Assembly (NCBI GenBank): GCA_038496675.1
Contig: CM076654.1
Coordinates: 10,205,081 to 10,269,080 of the forward strand
Reading direction: 5' to 3'
Length of the DNA stretch: 64,000 nucleotides
Source: Rachycentron canadum
Lineage: Eukaryota > Chordata > Actinopteri > Carangiformes > Rachycentridae
Shown here: piece by piece, positions 57,906 to 64,000 of the stretch
Position numbering within the stretch: position 1 is the stretch's first letter
Layout of the letters: each line of letters begins with the position of its first letter
The notes under the pieces: model-generated
What the model saw: the letters and a program-made list of their open reading frames with translations, nothing else
Databases searched by the model: none
What the model was told of the DNA's origin: nothing
Program-made: the position numbers and the translations under genes

Positions 57906-60900
57906 GTGAGCTGTGTGTGCATGTGAGTGAGTGTGTGCATGTGAGTGCATGTGCATGTACGTGTGTGTGTATGCTTAATGTCAAACCCACAGTAGGTCAC
58001 ACTCTGACTAATTAATACTAGGATTTTGATGGATGGGATATGTAACACCAGAACAATTTGGATGTTAGTCATAGTCATCTACATTTTAATACTGCATGTA
58101 ATAAAACACTTTTGTGTATTTATATGTGACTATTATTATCATATTAGTGCACTTATGTGTGAAAGTCAACCTGTCAGAATTTGCCTGTGCATGAAAAATC
58201 ATGTCAGATAGTTTCCATTTCTAGACTTGTTCAGACCTTTCACTGTTGCACAAGAGCACAACCATGTAGGGTCTGATGTAAAGAGGCAAATTCGGTATAA
58301 ACTGCTATTATTTCCCATTTTCCACTGCAGTGTCATAAGTAAATGTTTAACCTTCCGATAAACTGGAGAGCAGCAGTTTTAACCTGAATGCCCCTGAGGG
58401 CACATTGTCAGCCATAGCTAACCCCATACTCTGTTTCTCAGTAATTACTCTAAAAATTTTTCTGCAGGTCCCAGAGCCACCCCATCAACTTACAAGATTT
58501 CTTTTGGCATCTTCTGAAGAGGCTATTCAGTTTCCCACATTGCTAAAAGAAGCCTCTTTAAAAAAAAAAAAAAGAAAGAAAAACACACACAATGATCTTT
58601 TCTTTAACCACAAAGCTCACTTCATTCCATTCCAGCACAGGCAAAACACCCAGAACAGTATGTTCTAGGTTGCATAAACCCACTCCCTGTGCATTTATTT
58701 CTGTCCTGACAATTTCAAACAACATTTGTATGAGGTGGTGTCTCCTTTAGATTTTCCAGTGTCGAGTGGCCTAAGATGCAAGGTATGCTGCATGGGTCAA
58801 CTAAAGACAGCATACACACTCCCAGTCAGAAGTTTAAGTGTGCCCAAACTTTTGACCGGTGCATATATGTGTATCAGAGGGCCATATGGATGCCTGCAGC
58901 AGTAACACCAATTTGGACATTTGCTATATAATTTGTAAAATTCTTAAAATCCATCAAGTGGCATATACTTAATATTAAGGGTAGAAATGATTGTCATTTG
59001 GATTTTATTGATACAGATGAGTATTGACATTGCCTATCACATGTTTTGATAACACTCTCTATAATTATGTAAAAGCAGTAAGGCAATAACTATTGAACCA
59101 GGATAGGGACTTGGATTGGCTTATTTTTATGATAGCTTTAGTTAACTAAAACAGTTATATTGACCACAAAAGTTAACACGAAAAGGGTGTCAATCTTTAA
59201 TAACTGGTCTTCCACTTATGATACAAAATGAATTGTGGAGGATGTCATTTAAACAGTTATTTTATGAGGTTTTGTCACACTGCAAACATCACAGTAAAAC
59301 TGAGAGCAAGGAAAAACAAAGTACATTTCTGGACATACCACAGAGAACCACTGTTTACAATAGGGACCTCTTTGCTGGAAAAAGAAGAAACACCTCACAA
59401 TAGAATCTCAGGACTCTAATACTTCACTTATGACGCAGAGTGGACCAAAACTGGCTGGTACCAAAACAGGAGCACCTTAATGAGGTCTTTAAAACTCAGG
59501 GTTTCTTTTATGTAACACTGACTGATCAACAGGAGTCTGAGCCATTGTGTCTGTGTCTCTCGTTCTCTTGCCTCAACAGGCCATTTTAGTTCACAGAGCT
59601 CATTCGCATAAAGGAAAATGGCTGATTCATGTCTGAGACAAAATGGTCTGAAAGATTTTTATTGTCTTCTTGTTCATTTGGTTCACCCGGTTTGACACTG
59701 AAATCACAATATTATATAACCCTGTGTTACGTAACTATTTGAAAATGCATTTCCTATTATGTAGTACTTCCTGTGAAACTCAACAGGGACATCAGTGTTT
59801 TTCTAAGTTTTGGATAGGACCAACAGTGTAATAATTTGCAATAAAATGACTCTAAACTTCAAAACAGATAAGAAACAATTGTTTGGTTGGTTAAGCAGCT
59901 TTAATATAAACAAGCAACAATTAATCACAGAAGTTATTTGTTGGCAAATAGGCAGCACAGGGGTGAAGTCATACAGTAGAAGTCTTTGCTACCATTTTTG
60001 ACCTATGCTCAGCTAATGAGATGTCAGAAAGTTTCTCCAGCTATCTTATTATGATTCTCTCCTCCGCTGCATCATCCAGCTTTTCCTGGAGGATACTGTT
60101 GCCAGGTGAATATGTAATATGCTGGGGATAATCCCCCACATTGTGTCATGGGTGTGTCAAGAAACCTTCCTGGCTGGATGTTCCTCCTCAGGGAAGAATC
60201 CTGATTAGATGCCCAAAGAGAATGAAATGTGATGGAAGAACAGCTCAACATTGAGTTCTTTCAGAATAGCTCACTTCCTCATCCTGACTGTAGGACACGT
60301 AGAGAGAGAAGCACATGATTTATTACCTTGTCACTAGCCAGAGCTCTCGATCATAGGTGAGTGTTGGAGCATGGATGGATTGGAATAATAAAGTCTTTGC
60401 ATCACTTCCCTCCACAGCAGTCCAGTTAATTCACACAGCACTGCAGATGCTGCACAGACATCAACCTCTGGCTTTATCTTATACCCTTATTTATTAACAT
60501 GACCCAGGGATACCTCACCTTCTTCACATGTAACAGTATTCAGAGCAGGTTGCTTGTGACCAGGGAAGTACTGACGATCCCAACAACCACTAACTGCCCC
60601 AGTACTTACAGCAGAACCACATCTTTTGAAAGACGCAGACATGCCAAGATAATCACCATAGGACATGTATCTAATGGGTTTTTCATTTCAATTTTTTGGG
60701 CATTGTATGCTTTTAGATATTGACAGCAGAATTACACAAGGAAAGAGGGTGATGGGGATATGACATGCAGCAAAGACCCCTGCTTATGGTCAGCACTTTT
60801 GTACAAGAAGTTGAACAATCAATTTAATAAATAAAAAGTAGTAGTAGTAGTAGTTAATAAAAAAAAAAAGTAGTTCCAACAGAGGGGACAGCAATTTCAG

Positions 60901-63900
60901 TGTTGTATTTCCAGTACTTCACTTCCAGTTACTTGGCAACCAACTTGCCAATTATGTTTGGAACAAGGAGTAACCAGATATTGTTGTTTTGAGGGAATGT
61001 TGGAATGAGACCAAGTTTCTTCAAGAGTGTCACAATTGTTGGTAGCATTACAGGAAGGGAGGATCTAGAAACAGACAAAAAGGCATGCAGATTAATTGAA
61101 GTTACTTAATCAAATAAAAGAATAAGGATTACTGGAAGATGGGTGAATACTCGGTCAAGTGAGGAAAGAAACAGACAGCCAGGTAGGATTGTTCACATAA
61201 GGCCCACAAGAGCCAATAACAGGGAACAAAACCAACAATCTCTTAGCTAAGTGGCTGCTATAGGCTAAGCCCCAGCAAATGGGAAAGAAAATGGGATCAG
61301 GTGTATGTGGGGAGGGAATCTTAAGTAATTGCAGGGCTGATACGTGAGGACCAGGTGTATGAATGGATGGAGCAGGCAGGCGAGTGAGGACTGGGAAAAA
61401 AGCCTGAGGACATCTTGTGAGTAATAAGAAGAAGGGATGTCTGGGGAGAAAATGGGAGGAACATGGTCCGGGAACAGTGAGCTGAGGCTGGAGACAGAGG
61501 AGCTGGAGACAGAGACTTGATCCAGTCACGGGGATATAAAGTGCTACCCAAAACACATTTACCAGGCGTAGCAGAGTCCCACACCCCTAAGTAACTAAGG
61601 GGTGTGGGACTCAGCAAAAGACATGTGAAAACTTTATGGAAGTTTTGGAGCTTAGAGCTTTGTCATCTGATACTGTTTACATCTTCTCAGTAGCAAGGAA
61701 ACATTTGGTCTGTTTATTCAGCCGAACACATCTGAGCAGTTATTAGACAGCCTACTCATTGCCAAACTCCCATGGTGGCAACATTTTAAACCAATGCATT
61801 CCATCTCATCCAAAGTCCTCCGTGTTGTACTTCATCTCAAATCTACATCCAGACCCAGTTAAATTTGGATGCCTATCATTCTGTGATCCTGTGATCCTTG
61901 TAATCATCCTTGTTGGGAGGAGATGGGAGAGTAGTGAACACTCAGAAACAAGTAGTTCCTGTTTGCTCTTAGCAAATTCTTTATCAGAAGTGGAGAACAT
62001 GCTGTATTAGTACAGTCTGTTAGAACAGGATGGGTTGGGTATAGTGTAAACAAACAAAAAACACAATCCTCTTCTTCTGTCTGATGGCAAAGGAAGCGAG
62101 ATTAGAGTCTGCAACTCTGATTCACAGTGCCCCCAATGTTTAAAGTGGAAACTACGGGAGAGTATGACATCTGATTTATTTATTAATCTAATCTGCATCC
62201 CTGTTTCAGTGGTGACTGGTGCTTCAGAAGGCATAGGAAGAGCATATGCATTTGCAGTAAGTGACTACTAAAGGAAGCACTGTATAGGTCTACATTACAC
62301 ATGTGTAATCCAGTCATAAATACATTCAAATCAATGTTAAATATCCACTCTTGAGCAGATCTGATCATTTAATGCACATTAAGATTTCTCTTCCCCCAGC
62401 TGGCTGAGCAGGGAATGAGTGTGGTTATCATGAGTAGAACCAAAGTAACACTGGACCAGGTAGCCAAGGAAATAGGTAAGGACTTATTTTCCATATTTAC
62501 ATTGCATCTGCCACGTGAAATGTGCAATATACTGCTGACCTCACACATTCATTCTCTACAGTTGATAAAACAGGACAGAAAGTGAAAGTGATAGTGACAG
62601 ACTTCACACAGGAAGAGGTCTTCAATGAAATCGAGGATCAACTTAAGGATCTCAACATTGGGGTTTTAGGTTGGACTTTCTTTTTTTTTTATTCTTCCAC
62701 GTAATGTTTGAAACATTAATAGCTTCAACAAATGACAAACGCACCTTCCATGAAATGGGATTTTCTCTTTTCTTTACCTCAGTCAATAATGTGGGCATGC
62801 TGCCCAGTGTCATCCCCTGCAAATTCCTTGATATTGCAGATCTGGATCAGGTCAGTGGCACCTCAGCTTGAGTTGTCTTGTTAACAATATGTACATTCAG
62901 TGTTACTCAAGAAATTGAAATTGACTCTTTTGCTCTAACAAATTTGTTGAATGCATTTCTCTCCTCTTAAAATATTTGCAAAAATTATTTTGATGATGAT
63001 GACGATGATGATCCATGCAGTTACCATCCTTTTCCCTGTCTTTACTGGTACACACTGCATAGTTTGACATATCTGACATATTTCTGCCTTGTATCAAATG
63101 GAATAGTGTGAAACCATTGGCAGGACTGTGTATGCCATCGTCCATATGCATGTGTACACGCACCAGATAAACACAGTGCTTCCTGGGATCAAAAGCTCCA
63201 CAGGGCATCTGTAACCACTAACCTTCAGATTGTTTCCATTTGCACTTTGAATTACTCCATTTGAATTGCATGGCAATTTGCAATGACTTTTAGTGATAGT
63301 AAGTTTCACATCAGATCTCCTAAGTTAACTGTCAACAAACAATCACACTCTTCATCTTATCTTTATCCATATCCTAGCACCTTTCTGTCCCGTGATAAAC
63401 AATAAAGATATCTTACTTGGGACCCGTGTTTATTTGTACTTTCAGACAATTACAAGCATGATAAACTGCAATGTGAAAACTATGGCCAAGGTAAGAATAT
63501 ATATACTTTTTTTCACTCAAAAAGTCATAGTGGGAGGGGTGTAGGATGAAAAGCAGGGAACAAAACCAATGATCCTGCACACTGTCTGTCATTTACTCAC
63601 TTGATTAACATGTCAGTCTTCAGGCCATGTCAAGGACAATAGGTCAAGGAGTATTTGTCTATCTCTGATAGCCATCTGAACATTTTTTTTTAATCCCCAG
63701 ATGTGCAAAATAACCCTTCCAGGCATGGAGAACAGGTTTCCTTACCATGTTTTTTTCATTTTTCATTATCATGTGATGTGTGATACAAAAAAACATGGTT
63801 TGTTGATGGAAATTACATTTTCATCATGAAAATTACGTTTTCATCAACTGCTATTGTTTTTTGTATCTGCCCCTACAGGGGAAAAGGTGTGATTTTGAAT

Positions 63901-63960
63901 ATTTCGTCTGGAGCGGCCTGTATTCCATTTCCCCTGTACAGCATGTATTCTGCATCTAAG
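57755..63960 (+). CDS. hsd17b3: 17-beta-hydroxysteroid dehydrogenase type 3-like, spliced, C-terminal third off the right edge
   Basis: Short-chain dehydrogenase/reductase. The type 3 enzyme is an ER membrane protein that uses NADPH to reduce androstenedione to testosterone; this is family knowledge. Eight exons join in frame to 204 codons. Residues about 5-28 form a hydrophobic anchor. Residues 53-60 are TGASEGIG (Rossmann cofactor motif TGxxxGxG); 128-132 VNNVG; 183-188 contain the catalytic-serine motif NISSG; 200-204 are YSASK with Tyr200 and Lys204. Arg79 in MSRT aligns with human Arg80, a residue known to matter for NADPH use. The start ATG has A at -3 and G at +4. LYSMYSASK and NNVGMLP match type 3 better than type 12. 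The fish 20-beta-HSD type 2 paralogue is an alternative that I cannot exclude without a tree. Confidence 0.87.
58811..58868. mobile_element. Tc1-related foldback (solo inverted ends)
   Basis: The left arm cactcccagtcagaagttt and right arm aaacttttgaccggtgcat are imperfect inverted repeats with almost no spacer. Both look like the ends of a fish Tc1-type element. It is probably a MITE or a pair of ends left after internal deletion. It lies in hsd17b3 intron 1. Confidence 0.55.
61574..61612. repeat. Perfect 15-base inverted repeat
   Basis: gagtcccacacccct (61574-61588) and its exact reverse complement (61598-61612) are separated by nine bases. It is GC-rich compared with surroundings and located in hsd17b3 intron 1. 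It could be the end of an unrecognised transposon or a structured RNA element. On the minus strand, it lies next to an unusually GC-rich stretch (61160-61570). Confidence 0.8.
62210..62256 (+). CDS. hsd17b3: hsd17b3 exon 2, cofactor-binding motif
   Basis: It encodes VTGASEGIGRAYAFA, with the glycine-rich NADP(H) motif. Acceptor ccctgtttcag, donor TTTGCA|gtaagt. It completes a Val codon split after exon 1. Confidence 0.95.
62400..62475 (+). CDS. hsd17b3: hsd17b3 exon 3
   Basis: It encodes LAEQGMSVVIMSRTKVTLDQ and VAKEI. Arg79 sits in MSRT, at the position that recognises the NADPH phosphate in this family. Acceptor ctcttcccccag, donor GAAATAG|gtaagg. Confidence 0.95.
62562..62669 (+). CDS. 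hsd17b3: hsd17b3 exon 4
   Basis: It encodes DKTGQKVKVIVTDFTQEEVF, then NEIEDQLKDLNIGVL. The acceptor is cattctctacag. The donor GTTTTAG|gttgga is weak, but the reading frame and family match fix it. Confidence 0.93.
62783..62850 (+). CDS. hsd17b3: hsd17b3 exon 5, VNNVG motif
   Basis: It encodes NNVGMLPSVIPCKFLDIADL then DQ, containing the structural NNxG motif. Acceptor ctttacctcag, donor GATCAG|gtcagt. Confidence 0.95.
62851..63445. other. hsd17b3 intron 5
   Basis: A 595-base intron with a short gat repeat near 62992-63013; nothing else seen. Confidence 0.7.
63446..63490 (+). CDS. hsd17b3: hsd17b3 exon 6
   Basis: A 45-base exon encoding TITSMINCNVKTMAK, which includes the conserved asparagine helix before the catalytic serine. 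Acceptor tgtactttcag, donor GCCAAG|gtaaga. Confidence 0.92.
63701..63735 (+). CDS. hsd17b3: hsd17b3 exon 7
   Basis: A 35-base exon encoding MCKITLPGMEN plus two bases of an Arg codon. Acceptor taatccccag. The donor GAACAG|gtttcc is weak. Confidence 0.9.
63879..63960 (+). CDS. hsd17b3: hsd17b3 exon 8, catalytic Ser and YxxxK
   Basis: It encodes GKGVILNISSGAACIPFPLY then SMYSASK. It carries the catalytic serine (NISSG) and the Tyr/Lys pair. Acceptor tctgcccctacag, donor TCTAAG|gtaagg. Later exons are beyond the window. Confidence 0.95.
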
Positions 63961-64000
63961 GTAAGGGCGGTATCAATGGTAGACCCCAAATTTTCTTGTA

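Larger units (their letters stand above)
57906..62209. other. hsd17b3 intron 1
   Basis: A 4.3 kb intron with the Tc1-related foldback, an A-run near 58560-58574, a GTA repeat near 60838-60855, the perfect inverted repeat, and a GC-richer stretch at 61160-61570 that looks unlike its surroundings. No additional exon is needed: exons 1 and 2 join in phase. Confidence 0.65.

Overview
The window is vertebrate nuclear DNA, most likely from a percomorph-type teleost. It has long AT-rich introns, dense microsatellites and poly(A) tracts, two decayed V-SINE-like repeats, Tc1-like transposon remnants, an L2-like LINE tail and one run of Ns (38708-39000) inside a CT repeat. Nearly all short open frames here are chance frames in introns. 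The real coding content is two multi-exon genes arranged head to head.

Minus strand, positions 56.4 kb down to the left edge: ipo11 (importin-11, a Ran-dependent nuclear import receptor of the karyopherin-beta family). I traced 19 coding exons by splice sites, reading phase and similarity to vertebrate importin-11. They join without a break into 632 codons, about two thirds of the roughly 975-residue family length. The start is at 52504; the last exon in the window is 2781-2894 and the C-terminal third lies beyond the left edge. A probable non-coding first exon ends at 56288. The intron between 6448-6481 and 5922-5962 has the hallmarks of a minor-spliceosome (U12-type) AT-AC intron, and reading continuity depends on it.

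Plus strand, 57.7 kb to the right edge: a membrane-anchored short-chain dehydrogenase that best matches hydroxysteroid 17-beta dehydrogenase 3 (hsd17b3). Eight exons give 204 codons in frame, ending exactly at the catalytic YxxxK motif; the remaining third is beyond the right edge. Its start codon lies about 1.4 kb from the probable ipo11 first exon, so the interval 56.3-57.7 kb should hold both promoters.

The two genes have unrelated jobs (nuclear import of proteins; steroid reduction at the ER membrane), and nothing suggests they act together beyond sharing a promoter interval. I see no new enzymatic or defence-type system. The observations most worth following are the U12-type intron, a perfect 41-base direct repeat in two ipo11 introns, two strong inverted repeats, and a C-rich pyrimidine tract abutting an ipo11 acceptor. 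Intron and intergenic stretches are described individually below.
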